A DNA stretch of 64,000 bases from Nitrosophilus kaiyonis (GCF_027943725.1 NZ_AP025696.1:1527501-1591500), one strand, 5' to 3'. Shown: positions 37,025 to 48,728, counted from the first letter of the stretch. The notes: a model not told the origin generated them from the letters alone. Numbers and translations: made by a program.

Positions 37025-38836
37025 TTATAAAATACCAAACTTTTTAATAAACTCATCATCAATATCCAAAAGTCCTCTTTTTCTTAAATCATCTATCACC
37101 TCTTTACTACAAACTACATCTGGTGGCCACTCTCTATCAAAATTATCAATATCTGGATCTTTATTTGTTGCATCTATCATAATAAAAGGATCAAGTAAAA
37201 CATCTCTTTTTGCATCTATATTATTAACAACTCTCCATATAAGCATATAAGGATTATTTAAATCGTTATTTTTTTCATCAACCACAACTAATATTTTTAT
37301 ATATTTTTTCAAAGGCTCCAATTTTTCAAATAGCCCTTTTACTGATCTTTTTTTATTGTAACTAATAACAACTATTGGATTTTTTGTCTCTATTTTGTAC
37401 TGTTTTAATCCAGTTATATCTTCATCAATCTTAATTAATTTCTCAAGAAGTTCATTATCTTTTAAAAGCTCAATTCCAAGCTCTTTTAAAGGCTCTCCTG
37501 TAGCATCGATTCCAAGTTTTCCTCCAACAAACTGCTTTGGACTTGAATGGTCTAAATGATCAACTACTCCTTCACTTATTAAAATATCCTCTTTTTTTAA
37601 TCTATCAAGAACATATGTTGCAACATTTTCATAATCGGTTAATCTTGGAGAGTCTTCTCCTAAAAATATTGCATGTTTTACAAAACTCATCTGCCCTACT
37701 CCCCAAAATGCATGCATAAACTGCTTTGCATGTCCTGGATACATAACTTTCATATTAGCTAATATTAGATTATGGAATACTCCATTTTCTGGCATATGAT
37801 AATCGATCAAATTTGGAGCAGTGGTTTTTAAAAGAGGCAAAAATATCCTCTCAGTCCCCCATCCCATATATTTATCTTCTAAAGGTGGTTTACCAACAAC
37901 AGTAGCAGCAAATATAGGATTTTCTTTTGAAGTTATTTTTGTAACTTCCATAACAGGAAAAGGCTCTGGCAATGTATAATATCCAGTATGATCACCAAAT
38001 GGCCCCTCTATTTCAAACTCGTTTGGATCAACATACCCTTCTATAACAAAATCAACATCTTCTGGAAAATAGATATCATTAGTTAATGATTTTACTAAAT
38101 TTAATCTCTCTTCTCTTATAAATCCATACATCAAAAGCTCAAATATTCCATGAGGAAGAGGAGCTTGACCACACCATATATATAAAGGATCTCCTCCTAT
38201 TGCAACAGTTACTGGCATCTTTTTGTTCGCTTTTTTATACTCATGAAAAAAATGGGCTCCATCTTTATGTATCTGCCAATGCATACCAAGTCTATTTTTT
38301 GAATATTTTTGCAATCTATACATACCAAGATTTTGGATATTCCCATTTAAAGATTTTGTATAAACCTGACCCATTGTTATAAATTTTCCGCCATCTTCTT
38401 CCCAAGTCTTTAAGATTGGCAACTCATCAAGATCTTTTATCTCAACTTCTTGAGATATCCCTTTTGAATTTACTCTTTTTGGAAAAACATTTTTAAGTTT
38501 AAATAGTTTCATAAATAGAGAAATTTTTTCACTAAATTTTGTTGGAGGTTTTAGATGCAAAAGCTCTTCAATCTCTTTTGCAATTAAGTCGGGATGTTTG
38601 CCAAGTATTTTTGTAGTAATATCATAATTTGCAAAAATATTCATTAATACTGGATATCTGTATTTTATACCCAGTTTTTTATCTACTGGATTTGTAAAAA
38701 GAAGCGGGCGTGAATCTTTTTTTTTTACCTCTATATAAGCAATATGCGGAATCTCAAGATTTACATCTAATTCATCTTCTATTATTTTTAAATTTCCCTC
38801 TTTTTTTAAAAAGTCTATAACATTTTTTATTTTCAT
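37025..38836 (-). CDS. UbiD-family menaquinone biosynthesis decarboxylase
   Basis: 603 residues from the ATG at 38836, supported by TTGGAG five bases upstream; a frame to 38884 lacks a ribosome site. UbiD motifs: NLGMYRLQKYSKNRLGMHWQ, PVTVAIGGDPLYIWCG, EIEGPFGDHTGYYTLPEPFP and HSSPKQFVGGKLGID. The length fits the decarboxylase of the futalosine menaquinone pathway (mqnL type), the pathway used by Campylobacterota. It needs prenylated FMN from a UbiX protein not seen here. Confidence 0.88.
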   Translation of the reverse strand: MKIKNVIDFLKKEGNLKIIEDELDVNLEIPHIAYIEVKKKDSRPLLFTNPVDKKLGIKYRYPVLMNIFANYDITTKILGKHPDLIAKEIEELLHLKPPTKFSEKISLFMKLFKLKNVFPKRVNSKGISQEVEIKDLDELPILKTWEEDGGKFITMGQVYTKSLNGNIQNLGMYRLQKYSKNRLGMHWQIHKDGAHFFHEYKKANKKMPVTVAIGGDPLYIWCGQAPLPHGIFELLMYGFIREERLNLVKSLTNDIYFPEDVDFVIEGYVDPNEFEIEGPFGDHTGYYTLPEPFPVMEVTKITSKENPIFAATVVGKPPLEDKYMGWGTERIFLPLLKTTAPNLIDYHMPENGVFHNLILANMKVMYPGHAKQFMHAFWGVGQMSFVKHAIFLGEDSPRLTDYENVATYVLDRLKKEDILISEGVVDHLDHSSPKQFVGGKLGIDATGEPLKELGIELLKDNELLEKLIKIDEDITGLKQYKIETKNPIVVISYNKKRSVKGLFEKLEPLKKYIKILVVVDEKNNDLNNPYMLIWRVVNNIDAKRDVLLDPFIMIDATNKDPDIDNFDREWPPDVVCSKEVIDDLRKRGLLDIDDEFIKKFGIL

Positions 38837-38926
38837 TTTTACTCCAAGATTTGGAATCAAATTTGTATATAAGTGATTTTTCAAAACATCTAATTGACAA
38901 ATATCAAGTTTGTTATATGCCTATTA

Positions 38927-39868
38927 CTAATCTTTAAATGCTATCTCCTCAGCTCTTTTTAAAAGCTCTTTTGCTCCAGCTTCTATCATAGAGTCTGCAA
39001 GCTCTTTTCCAAGCTCTTTATAATTTTCTTTTGTTCCATAAATCTTATCTTTTAAAAGCTCTTTTCCGTTTGGAAGGCCTATTACTGCTCTTGTTATAAT
39101 ATCCCCATTTTCAAGAAGTGTCGCTTTTACACCTATTGGTACTTGACATCCACCTTGAAGAGTATCCACAAAATCTCTCTCTATTGTTGTTTCTATTTCG
39201 CTTTTTTCATCATTTAAAGATTTAACTATATTTAAAACTTCATCATCTTTTATACACTCTATTCCAAGAGCAGCTTGTCCCATAGCAGGTATCATAATCT
39301 CTTCATCTATAGGAGTTATATATTTTACTTCATCTAAAAGGCCAAGTCTTTTCAGGCCAGCGTATGCTAAAATTATTGCATCAAACTCTTTGTTTTTTAA
39401 CTTTTTTATTCTTGTATCAACATTTCCTCTTAAATCTTTTATTTTTAAATCAGGCCTTATATGTAAAATTTGCATTCTTCTTCTAAGACTTGTTGTACCA
39501 ACTACAGCATTTGGAGGAAGATCCTCGATTGAAGTATACTCCTGACTTAAAATAGCATCTCTTGGATCTTCTCTTTTTGTAATAGCTCCTAATATTAAAC
39601 CATCTGGCAATATTGTTGGAACATCTTTTAAACTATGAACTGCGATATGAGCATCTCCTTTTAACATTGCATCTTCAAGCTCTTTTGTAAAGAGTCCTTT
39701 GCCACCAATCAATGCTAAAGGAGTATCAAGGATTTTATCCCCTTTTGTTTTAAATATTTTCAATTCAACACTTAATCCATCAAATTTCTTTTCTAATTCA
39801 TTTTTAATATGATTTGATTGCCAAAGGGCTAGTTTACTTCCTCTTGTAGCTATTATGAATTTTTTCAT
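38927..39868 (-). CDS. hemC: porphobilinogen deaminase
   Basis: 313 residues. It starts [20 protein letters not shown] and contains [19 protein letters not shown] and the dipyrromethane-binding Cys in [10 protein letters not shown]. It makes hydroxymethylbilane. It is close to hemA and proS, a grouping common in this phylum. Confidence 0.97.
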   Translation of the reverse strand: MKKFIIATRGSKLALWQSNHIKNELEKKFDGLSVELKIFKTKGDKILDTPLALIGGKGLFTKELEDAMLKGDAHIAVHSLKDVPTILPDGLILGAITKREDPRDAILSQEYTSIEDLPPNAVVGTTSLRRRMQILHIRPDLKIKDLRGNVDTRIKKLKNKEFDAIILAYAGLKRLGLLDEVKYITPIDEEIMIPAMGQAALGIECIKDDEVLNIVKSLNDEKSEIETTIERDFVDTLQGGCQVPIGVKATLLENGDIITRAVIGLPNGKELLKDKIYGTKENYKELGKELADSMIEAGAKELLKRAEEIAFKD

Positions 39869-39877
39869 TTAAAACCT

Positions 39878-40723
39878 TTACTTTTTCTTTGGAATAAAAT
39901 CTTTATATTTTTCTCTACTTGGATCTTTTTTCCCATCTAAAAACATGGTTGGAGTACCATTTACTAAAAGATCTTCTGCTCTTTTCATATCATTTTCAAG
40001 CTCTTTTTTAACCCACTCTTGATTTATATCTTTTAAAGTAAGATTTAAGCCAAGCTTTTTATTTAACTCATCCAATACCTTTTTTTCATCCTTTTCTTCA
40101 TAATCAAAATCTACTTCATAAATCTTTTTTATAAGATCAACTTTTTTATCCTTTTGAAGTAAAATCATAGCTTTACATAATGTTAAAGATCCTGGATGAA
40201 GTTTTAAAAGTGGTAAATGGTAATAATAGAGTGCAAATATTTCAGGATATTTACTTACAATTTCAATAACTTCTGGTACTATCTCTTTACAGAAAGGACA
40301 GTTTGGGTCTGAAAAAATTAATATTTTATGTTTTGCATTTTTATTTCCTAGAAGAAGATGTTTATCATCATAAAAACTCTCATCAACTTTTGGTGACAAA
40401 TCATGTTTTATACTTCTATTTGTTTTAATATTTATAAAATCAGGACTAATATAACCATCTTTTGCAAATATAATATCACTTTGTGAAATATTTATATTTT
40501 TATTGCCTCTTTTTAGAGTTAAATTGAATTTTATAAAATATGCTTGCCATCCTTTTGGTTTATCTAAAATTTGTTTATCTACAATTTTGACACTATTTAC
40601 TTTTAAAGATGGATTTTTACTTAATCCTCTTTTTACAAATTTTATAATTTGAGCATCTGTTGCTCCAAAGCTAAATATAGCTAAAGCTGTACTAATGCTC
40701 AATAATCTCAACATCGATGACAT
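39878..40723 (-). CDS. periplasmic thiol:disulfide interchange protein, DsbC/DsbG-like
   Basis: 281 residues. A signal peptide (about 1-22, ending FSFGATDA), an N-terminal dimerisation-like domain, and a thioredoxin fold with FSDPNCPFCKEIVPE and cis-Pro in GTPTMFLDGK. It likely isomerises or forms disulfides. The ATG at 40723 follows GGAG closely; the ATG at 40714 is an alternative. It overlaps the fxsA-like gene by 32 bases. Confidence 0.85.
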   Translation of the reverse strand: MSSMLRLLSISTALAIFSFGATDAQIIKFVKRGLSKNPSLKVNSVKIVDKQILDKPKGWQAYFIKFNLTLKRGNKNINISQSDIIFAKDGYISPDFINIKTNRSIKHDLSPKVDESFYDDKHLLLGNKNAKHKILIFSDPNCPFCKEIVPEVIEIVSKYPEIFALYYYHLPLLKLHPGSLTLCKAMILLQKDKKVDLIKKIYEVDFDYEEKDEKKVLDELNKKLGLNLTLKDINQEWVKKELENDMKRAEDLLVNGTPTMFLDGKKDPSREKYKDFIPKKK

Positions 40724-41084
40724 CTTCTTCTCCTTTTTTCTTTTCCTTTTCTTTTAATTTTAAAATCTTTTTAGCAAAAAATAGTGCAACATTATGAAAT
40801 TGTAAAAGAATTCCTAAAATATCTGTAAAAAATCCTGGAATTATTAGTAAAATCGCACCAATTAATGTATATATACTCATACTTTCAAACTCATCAAGAG
40901 TTATCTCTCTTTTTGCTACAGCAAAAAGGTATTCATTTATTTTATATTGGTAATTCATTAAGATATAAAAACCAGCAACTGCACTAACAATTATTTCAAT
41001 AAAAGTCCAGATAGGACCAATTGCACTTGCAATTTCTACTGAAACAAAGGTCTCAATAAAAAGATACAATAAAAAATAGATCAA
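40692..41084 (-). CDS. FxsA-family membrane protein
   Basis: 130 residues, three or four membrane segments in the first 100 residues (FLLYLFIETFVSVEIASAIG, then GAILLIIPGFFTDILGILL) and a charged cytoplasmic tail. The PGFFTDxxG motif identifies FxsA. The E. coli protein relieves phage exclusion; the normal role is unclear. It lies 10 bases after proS. Confidence 0.87.
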   Translation of the reverse strand: MIYFLLYLFIETFVSVEIASAIGPIWTFIEIIVSAVAGFYILMNYQYKINEYLFAVAKREITLDEFESMSIYTLIGAILLIIPGFFTDILGILLQFHNVALFFAKKILKLKEKEKKKGEEDVIDVEIIEH

Positions 41085-41094
41085 TTTTTTACCT

Positions 41095-42801
41095 TTAACG
41101 ATTTAGTTTGTGTAATAAATATTCCAAAACCTCTTCTTTAGGTATTTGAATTTTTTCTAAAGTTTTTCTATCAACTATTTCAACGCTGCCCTCATTCAAG
41201 CTTTTACCTACAATTACTGCAAAAGGAAATCCTATAAGCTCAAAATCTTTCATCTTAAAACCAAATCTCTCATTCCTATCATCTAATATAACTTCTATAT
41301 TTTCATTCAAAAGGTCATCATATAAAGTTTTTGCAAATTCCATCTGCTCATTATCTTTTATATTTGAAACTACAATATCGACTAAATATGGAGCAACACT
41401 TCTTGGCCAAATGCACCCTTTTTCATCATGTGATTGTTCAATAATTGCAGCTATCAATCTACTTACACCTATTCCATATGTTCCCATTACAAATGGTTTA
41501 CTTTTTCCATTCTCATCCAAAAAAAGAGCATTTAAAGGCTCACTATATCTAGTTCCTAGCTGAAAAATATGTCCAACCTCTATACCTTTTGTTAAAGTCA
41601 ATTTTCCTCCACACTTTGGACACAAATCTCCCTCTTTTATTGCAGCTATGTCTTTATAGATAACATTTTCAAGTTTTTCAAGGTCACAACCAATTAAATG
41701 GTAATCTTTTTCATTTGCACCACATATAAGATTTTTTTCATCTTTTAAATCAATATCAATAATATATTTTACTTTTAAATCATATGGTCCTATGTATCCA
41801 GGAACAAGTCCAGCATCTTTTAATTCCTCTTCACTTGCATCAACTAATTCATTAGCTCCAACTGCATTTGCAGCTTTTGTCTCTTGTAATTCATCATCAC
41901 CTCTTAAAAAGAAAACAACAATCTCTTCTTTATCATCATAAATTGCCTTTTTAGCAACTGCTTTTAAAAGATAGTATGGGTCTATATGAAAAAATTTACT
42001 TAAATCTTCTATAGTTGTAACATTTGGTGTATGAAATTTACTAAAACCACTAAACTCAGGAGCTTCTGTAGGAGGAACTCTTTTTTTCCTTTTAGCAGCT
42101 TCAATATTTGCAGCATAATTACACTGCTCGCAAATTACTATGGTATCTTCACCACTATTTGCCAAAACCATAAACTCTTTACTACCACTCCCTCCAATAG
42201 CACCAACATCGGCTTCTACAACTCTAAAATTTAGTCCTAGTCTATTAAATATCTTTTTATAAGTATCTTCCATAAGTTGATACTCTCTTTTCATATCTTC
42301 TTCATCTGCATGAAAAGAGTATCCATCTTTCATTACAAACTCTCTTCCTCTTAAAAGCCCAAATCTTGGCCTTGCCTCATCTCTAAATTTAAGATGAATT
42401 TGATATAGATTTAAAGGAAGCTGTTTATAACTTGTTACTCTATTTTTAACAAGCTCTACCATCATCTCTTCATGAGTTGGACCAAGTACAAAGCAGTTCT
42501 CTTTCCTATCTTTAAATCTTAAAAGCTCTTTTCCATATTTTGAAAATCTACCACTTTTTTCCCATAATTCACATGGAGTAATAAATCCAAGTTGAACTTC
42601 TTGGCAACCAGAGCTATCTAACTCTTCTTTGATTATATTTTTAATTTTTTCTAAAACAATCTTTCCAAGAGGTAAAAAATTGTATATTCCACTTGCTACT
42701 TGATTGATAAAACCGCCTCTAATTAAATATATGTGACTTGGTAAAACTGCATCTTTTGGAGTCTCTTTAGTTGTTGGAATAAAAGCATTACTGAATTTCA
42801 C
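41095..42801 (-). CDS. proS: prolyl-tRNA synthetase
   Basis: 568 residues from GTG at 42801. AAGGAG lies 6 bases before it and the protein then starts [17 protein letters not shown] like its relatives; the ATG at 42816 overlaps that ribosome site. Class II motifs: [21 protein letters not shown] (shown in part), GTRYSEPLN and [14 protein letters not shown]. The editing (INS) domain lies in the middle. It overlaps hemA by 14 bases. Confidence 0.95.
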   Translation of the reverse strand: MKFSNAFIPTTKETPKDAVLPSHIYLIRGGFINQVASGIYNFLPLGKIVLEKIKNIIKEELDSSGCQEVQLGFITPCELWEKSGRFSKYGKELLRFKDRKENCFVLGPTHEEMMVELVKNRVTSYKQLPLNLYQIHLKFRDEARPRFGLLRGREFVMKDGYSFHADEEDMKREYQLMEDTYKKIFNRLGLNFRVVEADVGAIGGSGSKEFMVLANSGEDTIVICEQCNYAANIEAAKRKKRVPPTEAPEFSGFSKFHTPNVTTIEDLSKFFHIDPYYLLKAVAKKAIYDDKEEIVVFFLRGDDELQETKAANAVGANELVDASEEELKDAGLVPGYIGPYDLKVKYIIDIDLKDEKNLICGANEKDYHLIGCDLEKLENVIYKDIAAIKEGDLCPKCGGKLTLTKGIEVGHIFQLGTRYSEPLNALFLDENGKSKPFVMGTYGIGVSRLIAAIIEQSHDEKGCIWPRSVAPYLVDIVVSNIKDNEQMEFAKTLYDDLLNENIEVILDDRNERFGFKMKDFELIGFPFAVIVGKSLNEGSVEIVDRKTLEKIQIPKEEVLEYLLHKLNR

Positions 42802-44113
42802 TATTTTCTCCTTCAATCATATTCATATAATATTCACATTTATATCTATTTAAATGATTATACTCTTCACCATTTAAATCAAATAGATATTTTACAGATT
42901 CAATTATAGTATCTCCGCTAGGATCATCTGCTATAGCTTTTATATTTTTCGTTGGAGAGTGTAAAAATCTATTAAAAGCATTATGTAAAATCTTTGTTAC
43001 ATTTTCTTCAAGCTCTTTTGGAATATACCCTTTTTTTATAGCCTTTTTAATTTCACTAATACTTGCTTCTTTTGCCTTCTCTCTTATACCTTTTATTATT
43101 GGCTCAATTGATAGAGTTTGAAGCCATTTAAAAAACTCTTTTGTATATTTTCCAACTATTCTATATGCCTCTTTTGCTTGAGCTTCTCTTAAAGCTAAAC
43201 TTTTATTTACTATAGCTTTTAAATCATCGACTACAAAAACTTTAATATTTTCTATATAAAAATCATCTATATCTCTTGGAACAGCCATATCAAACCAATA
43301 ACGATTAAAATCTTTTTCCTCTACCATATCTTTTGTTATTACTGGCTCTTTTGAAGAGGTAGCACTAAAAAGTAGTCTATATCTATTTATAAGATTTTTA
43401 AGATTTTCTATTGATTGTGCTTCAACATTTTCTCCTAAATCTTTTGCAACTCTTTTTGTTTTTTCTATATTTCTTCCAATTAGTATTACATTACATCCAT
43501 TTGATATTAAATGTTTAGCTGCCAATTTTCCCATCTCTCCTGTTCCTAAAACAAGAGCACTCATTCCACCCAAATTTTCAAAAATATCTTTTGCTTGTGC
43601 TACAGCTGCACTTGCAATAGAAACAGGGCTTTTTGAAATGTCAGTAGAGTTTCTAACTTCCGCTGCACATTTAAAAGCAAAATGCATAACTCTTGCCAAT
43701 TTTTGAGAAGCATATCCCTTCTCAAACGCTTCCTTAAATGCATCTTTTAGCTGTCCTGATATTTGAGTCTCACCAATTACAAGGCTATCAAGAGCAGATG
43801 CAACACTAAAGATATGATGAATTGCTCCATTATCTTCATAAATATCAGCTCTTCCTTCAAGTTCATCAAAATCTATACCAGATATTTTTGACAACTCTTC
43901 TAATATAAGATCACTTGATTTAAATGGATCTTTTACACTTGCAATTAATTCTACTCTATTACAAGTAGATAGAATTATAAGTTCATTAATTACACTATTT
44001 TGAATTAGTTTTTTATATACTGCTTCTCTAGTTTTTTCATCATTTAAAGCAAGTTTTTCACGAGTTTGAAGGTCTGTATTTTTATGAGAAAAGCTGACTA
44101 CTAAATATTGCAT
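42788..44113 (-). CDS. hemA: glutamyl-tRNA reductase
   Basis: 441 residues. The catalytic Cys is in [33 protein letters not shown] and the NADPH fold [15 protein letters not shown] follow. It is the first committed step of C5-pathway haem synthesis. It lies 2 bases after the prenyl synthase gene and overlaps proS. Confidence 0.97.
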   Translation of the reverse strand: MQYLVVSFSHKNTDLQTREKLALNDEKTREAVYKKLIQNSVINELIILSTCNRVELIASVKDPFKSSDLILEELSKISGIDFDELEGRADIYEDNGAIHHIFSVASALDSLVIGETQISGQLKDAFKEAFEKGYASQKLARVMHFAFKCAAEVRNSTDISKSPVSIASAAVAQAKDIFENLGGMSALVLGTGEMGKLAAKHLISNGCNVILIGRNIEKTKRVAKDLGENVEAQSIENLKNLINRYRLLFSATSSKEPVITKDMVEEKDFNRYWFDMAVPRDIDDFYIENIKVFVVDDLKAIVNKSLALREAQAKEAYRIVGKYTKEFFKWLQTLSIEPIIKGIREKAKEASISEIKKAIKKGYIPKELEENVTKILHNAFNRFLHSPTKNIKAIADDPSGDTIIESVKYLFDLNGEEYNHLNRYKCEYYMNMIEGENSEIQ

Positions 44114-44115
44114 TC

Positions 44116-45006
44116 TTAATATTCCCTATAAATTAGATTTTTCATAATTTCAATTAACTCTTCATCTTTAGAATCAATAGCATTAATTGCCTCATTACCT
44201 AATTTTTGAGCGTAATTTATAGCCTTTTGAATAGAGTTTGTTTGTATCATTTTATTTTTTATCCACTCTTTTTCTTGAGCATTTACCTCTTTTTTAAAAA
44301 GAGATTTCAATTTTTCCTTATCTTTTTCTTCTAATGCATTATATAAATATATATATGGCAAAGTGACTTTTCCCTCTTTAAAATCATTCATTGTAGGTTT
44401 ACCAAGCTTTTTTTCATCAGCCACAATATCTAAAATATCATCAACTATTTGAAAAGCTAAACCTAAATTTTTGCCATAAATAGCATAAGCATCCTTATCT
44501 TTATCAGATAATATTGCAGCGCATTCTGCACTTGCTTCAATCAATGATGCAGTTTTTTTATATATCATATCTAAATAAATGTCAATATCGGTATTGAAAT
44601 TTTTTGTCAAATTTACATCTAATAATTCACCTATACTTAATTGAGTTACTGCATTTGAAACTATCTTCGCAATTTCGCTTTCAAATTTTGCAAGCTCAAA
44701 AAAGGCCTTTGAATATAATATATCACCAAACATAATAGAAGTTTTATTACCATAAAGAGCATTTATTGAAGGAGCACCTCTTCTAGTCATTGCATCATCA
44801 ATTACATCATCATGCAATAAGCTTGCAGCATGTATCATCTCTATAATTGCTGCTAAATCAATAGCTTCATCTTTTTTTGCAATTTTTAATATTAGTTTTG
44901 CCCTAAGTCTCTTTCCTACCGGTAATCTTTTAAATAATTCTTTTATATAAGAGTCTTGAAGTTCATCAATATATTTTTCAATTCTATTTTCAACAAGATC
45001 TAACAA
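44116..45006 (-). CDS. polyprenyl diphosphate synthase
   Basis: 296 residues. The first Asp-rich motif is LLHDDVIDDAMTRRGAPS and the second QIVDDILDIVADEKKLGKP. The protein type (octaprenyl/heptaprenyl, IspB-like) fits making the side chain of menaquinone. The exact chain length cannot be read. Confidence 0.92.
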   Translation of the reverse strand: MLDLVENRIEKYIDELQDSYIKELFKRLPVGKRLRAKLILKIAKKDEAIDLAAIIEMIHAASLLHDDVIDDAMTRRGAPSINALYGNKTSIMFGDILYSKAFFELAKFESEIAKIVSNAVTQLSIGELLDVNLTKNFNTDIDIYLDMIYKKTASLIEASAECAAILSDKDKDAYAIYGKNLGLAFQIVDDILDIVADEKKLGKPTMNDFKEGKVTLPYIYLYNALEEKDKEKLKSLFKKEVNAQEKEWIKNKMIQTNSIQKAINYAQKLGNEAINAIDSKDEELIEIMKNLIYREY

Positions 45007-45027
45007 AAGTGCTCCTTATATATTAGA

Positions 45028-45190
45028 CATTAGTAATTAGTATATTGATATATTGGAAATTAGTATTAAGTATGAGTATGAGATTTAAGCCCTGAGCAAT
45101 GAGTACTAAGTTTTTACTATCCACTATATCCTTAAATCCTTCAACCTTAATCCAATAACTAATAACCAATACACCAATAACCAAATAACA
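45028..45190. repeat. composite intergenic repeat, locus 5
   Basis: Between the prenyl synthase and DUF2018 genes. Left: ATTAGACATTAGTAATTAGTA and related ATATTG units; centre: purine-rich then pyrimidine-rich (TATGAGTATGAG, then CTTAAATCCTTCAACC); right: CCAATAACTAATAACCAAT and ACCAATAACCAA. It occupies most of the 192-base gap. Confidence 0.75.
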
Positions 45191-45198
45191 ATTTTACT

Positions 45199-45480
45199 TT
45201 ACTCCGATTCGCTTAAAATATTTCCCATAGATTCTATATATAATGAATTCTTTTTATTTTCCAATTCATCTTTATTTTCCTCATTTGCTATAAAATATTT
45301 TACCTTTTTTTCAACATCATCAACTCCACACTCTTTCTCTAAAATAAGTTCAAGAGCTGCCATCCATTCAATCAATCTATCTAGCTCATTTTCTACAACA
45401 TTTCTATTTGCATTAAAAACAATATCTTTAAATTTGCTGCTTGGTGTACCCATCATAAAATCATCAACATCATTAAACAT
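45199..45480 (-). CDS. DUF2018 family protein
   Basis: 93 residues. DDFMMGTPSSKFKDIVFNANR and ELDRLIEWMAALELILEKE match DUF2018, a family I know only from Campylobacterota. It is acidic and helical, with no signal. Function unknown. AGGAGGGGAA lies just before the ATG. Confidence 0.85.
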   Translation of the reverse strand: MFNDVDDFMMGTPSSKFKDIVFNANRNVVENELDRLIEWMAALELILEKECGVDDVEKKVKYFIANEENKDELENKKNSLYIESMGNILSESE

Positions 45481-45492
45481 TTCCCCTCCTTA

Positions 45493-45590
45493 AATTCGTG
45501 ATTCGTTATTCGTGATTGGAAATTAGCCACTTCACTGCTTCCCAGCTTCACAACTTATCCCCTTACTTTCTATGCTTTACTCACCTTTTC
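45493..45590. repeat. composite intergenic repeat, locus 6
   Basis: Between DUF2018 and the RND gene. Left units GATTCGTTATTCGTGATTGG; junction GAAATTAGCCACTTC (45519-45533); then pyrimidine-rich CACTGCTTCCCAGCTTC and CTTATCCCCTTACTTTC. There is no right array. Confidence 0.8.
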
Positions 45591-45620
45591 CTATTAATTA
45601 AAACAAAATTCTATCGTATT

Positions 45621-48600
45621 TTATCCTTTTATCCTATAAATAGAACTAAAAAACAGTGGAACAATATAAAGATTTATAATTGTTGCCCAAGCAAGTCCAA
45701 AACCAAGTGTTATTGCCATGGGTTGTAAAATTAGACTTTGACCAGATGCAAAAAACATCAAAGTAGACAGACCTAAAATTGTTGTTATTGATGTTAAAAG
45801 TATTGGTCTTAGTCTTAACTTTGCTTTTTCAACTACACAAGAAATATTTTTACAATTTTTTATAAAATCAAGCATAATCAAACCATCATTTACAACTACA
45901 CCAGCTAATCCTACTATTCCTATTAAACTTGGCATTGTTAGATTTATACCCATAAGTTTATGTCCTAGTAAAACTCCAAAAATGGAAAGAGGAATAGAAC
46001 TTAAAACTATTAAAGATTTAATTACTGAATTAAACATCCAAACTAAAGATATAAAAATTAAAAATAGAGCAATTATTGCAGCTTCACCTATCTCTCTTTT
46101 TACTTTTTTATTCTCTTTTTGCTCACCTTTTATGATTATATTGATTCCCATTTTTTTAACTTCATTTAATATTGGAGACATCTTGTCATAAAATTCATCT
46201 GAAGTTATCTTTTTCTTATCTAAACTTGCATAAATTGTTCTTATTTTATCTCCATTCTCTTTTATTAATGTATAAAAATGTTTTTTATAAACAAATTCGG
46301 CTATATCTTTAAGAAATACTTTTTGATTACTATTTGGAATGTCAATTTCAAGATTCTTAAATTTTTCAAACTTATCTTTATTTAATGATTCAAAACGTAT
46401 TCTAAAAAGTTTTTCATCTTTAAACATTTTTGAAAATTCACCCTTTAAATATAGAGGTCTTAACCAAAGATAAAGATAATTTTCATCAATTCCAAGCTCT
46501 TGAGCGTATCTATTTAATTTTAGTTTTAACTCTTTTTCTCCTTCATAAGCATCATCTGTTATATTAAAAACTCCATCTATATTTTTCATATTTTTTTCAA
46601 TAATTTCTATTGCTTTTAAAACATCTTCATTGTTTTGATAAACTAAAGATAGCTCTATATCACTTTTTACTATACCTGCTTGTGGTACTATTACATTAAT
46701 CTCTTCAAACTCTTTATCTTTTTTATATTTTTCCACAATTTTTTTAATATCTTTTGCTATATCTTTTGCAACTCTATCTCTAATCATATCTGATGAATCA
46801 TACTCAAAAGAAAAGTATGGAGTTATATATTTATCCACAAAATTTTTAGGTTTTGGTTCATGTAGATTTATAAAAATATGAAAAAGATTTTCACCCTGTT
46901 CAGCATTGTTTTTTGCATCTAGTTTCATTCCAACTATTGTAGTAACACTTTTTACCTCATCTTTTTTAATATTTTTTAAAATATCTTTTTCTACATTAGA
47001 TACAATTTTTTCTGTCTCGAAAATATCATTATTTACATTAACTCTCCCACTAACATATATTTGAGTTGTATCAAACTCTGGAAAAAGTTGGAATTTAGAT
47101 TTTTTTAGCATTATAAAAGTCGAAATTAAAATCAAAGAAATAATAGATACTAAAGCGATATATTTTCTTTTTAATAAAAATCCCAATATTTTTTCATAAA
47201 TTTCTCCCATTTTTTTCCAAAAACTACTATTTTCTTTTTTACTTTTTTTTACCTTTAAAATATCCTTAGCATGAAGAGGAAGAAAGTAGAAAGCTTCAAA
47301 CAGAGAACTTAAAAGTAAAATAGATATCATAATTGGTAAAATTTTTATAAAATTACCCATCTCTCCACTCATTATCAAAAGCGGTAAAAAAGCAAAAATT
47401 GTTGTAGCAGTTGCTGTTAATACCGCTGGAAACATCTCAATAGTACCAATAATAGTTGCATCTCTTGGATTTTCTCCATTTTCAAGATGCCTATAAATAT
47501 TTTCTGCAACAACTATAGCTTCATCTACAAGCATGCCAAGGGCTATTAAAGCTCCGAGCAAAGAGAGCATATTTAGACTATACCCAAATATTTCTAACGC
47601 AATCAATCCAATCATAAAACTAACTGGTATTCCCATACCAACTACTAAAGCTATTCTATAATTAACTGTTAAAAGAAGAGAAATAAATACAAGAAGCAGA
47701 CCAAATAAAAGATTTGATGTAACAGTATTGAGCCTGTTTCTTATCCAAATAGAGGTATCTGTATATACTTGAAATGTAAACTCTGGATATCTTTTTTTAA
47801 ACTCTTTTAAAATATTTTTAATATGTTTAACTAGCTTTATTGCATTACCATTTTTGGATTTTGTAACATTCAAAGATACATTTTGTTTCCCATTAAAATG
47901 AGATAATTGTGTAGGGTCTGCTAAAGTAAACTTGATTTTTGCAATATCTTTTAGAAAAACTTTTTTATTTTGAATTTTTAAAACTATTTCATCCCACTCT
48001 TTTTTTATCTTTTTACCATTTTGGGTTGTAATATATAAATGATTGCCTTTTTCTTTAATGTTTCCTATAGGAAATATAGAAGATAAATTTTTTAATGCTT
48101 CAACTGTAGCTAAAAAATTTAATCCATAAGCTCTAATTTTTTCTTCATCAATTAAAATATCTAGCTCTTCATCACTATCACCTCTAATAGTTATCTCTCT
48201 TAACTCTTTTATATTAGATAGTTTTGATTTAAGCTCATCTGCTACATCTAATAGTTTTCTTTTATCCCCTTCATAAGCAATAGCTATTAAAACTAAAGGA
48301 AAACTCTTTTCTAAAACTGTTGCAACAGGTTCATCCATATCTGATGGAAGGTCTCTTTTTATTTTAGAAATCTGATCTTTTACATCATTTAAAACAAGAA
48401 TATCATCCGCGCCCTCTTTTATATCAGATACAATTGTGAATCTTCCATTTTTAACTATAGTATCAATATCTGATAAATTGTTTACATTTTTTAAGCTATC
48501 TTCTAAATTTTTAACAACCATTTGATCAAGATTTTCAGCACTCGCTCCAGGATATGAACCTGTTATTAAAATTTTATTTAATGATACTGGAGGGAATATC

Positions 48601-48710
48601 TCTTTTGGTACATTAATATAAGCAAATATAGATAGAATAAAAATAAAAATTAAAAAGATATGATTTAATGATGGCTTATCTATAGCAAACTCTATAAATT
48701 TTTTAAACAC
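45621..48710 (-). CDS. AcrB/MexF-type RND efflux pump
   Basis: 1029 residues, 12 membrane segments. The TM4 motif ALGMLVDEAIVVAENIYRH is of the hydrophobe/amphiphile type, with an extra acidic residue. The N-terminus FKKFIEFAIDKPSLNHIF is normal. No adaptor or channel gene is adjacent, so it must work with proteins encoded elsewhere. Substrate unknown. Composite repeats flank it on both sides. Confidence 0.9.
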   Translation of the reverse strand: MFKKFIEFAIDKPSLNHIFLIFIFILSIFAYINVPKEIFPPVSLNKILITGSYPGASAENLDQMVVKNLEDSLKNVNNLSDIDTIVKNGRFTIVSDIKEGADDILVLNDVKDQISKIKRDLPSDMDEPVATVLEKSFPLVLIAIAYEGDKRKLLDVADELKSKLSNIKELREITIRGDSDEELDILIDEEKIRAYGLNFLATVEALKNLSSIFPIGNIKEKGNHLYITTQNGKKIKKEWDEIVLKIQNKKVFLKDIAKIKFTLADPTQLSHFNGKQNVSLNVTKSKNGNAIKLVKHIKNILKEFKKRYPEFTFQVYTDTSIWIRNRLNTVTSNLLFGLLLVFISLLLTVNYRIALVVGMGIPVSFMIGLIALEIFGYSLNMLSLLGALIALGMLVDEAIVVAENIYRHLENGENPRDATIIGTIEMFPAVLTATATTIFAFLPLLIMSGEMGNFIKILPIMISILLLSSLFEAFYFLPLHAKDILKVKKSKKENSSFWKKMGEIYEKILGFLLKRKYIALVSIISLILISTFIMLKKSKFQLFPEFDTTQIYVSGRVNVNNDIFETEKIVSNVEKDILKNIKKDEVKSVTTIVGMKLDAKNNAEQGENLFHIFINLHEPKPKNFVDKYITPYFSFEYDSSDMIRDRVAKDIAKDIKKIVEKYKKDKEFEEINVIVPQAGIVKSDIELSLVYQNNEDVLKAIEIIEKNMKNIDGVFNITDDAYEGEKELKLKLNRYAQELGIDENYLYLWLRPLYLKGEFSKMFKDEKLFRIRFESLNKDKFEKFKNLEIDIPNSNQKVFLKDIAEFVYKKHFYTLIKENGDKIRTIYASLDKKKITSDEFYDKMSPILNEVKKMGINIIIKGEQKENKKVKREIGEAAIIALFLIFISLVWMFNSVIKSLIVLSSIPLSIFGVLLGHKLMGINLTMPSLIGIVGLAGVVVNDGLIMLDFIKNCKNISCVVEKAKLRLRPILLTSITTILGLSTLMFFASGQSLILQPMAITLGFGLAWATIINLYIVPLFFSSIYRIKG

Positions 48711-48728
48711 TTAATTCCTTTGTAATAT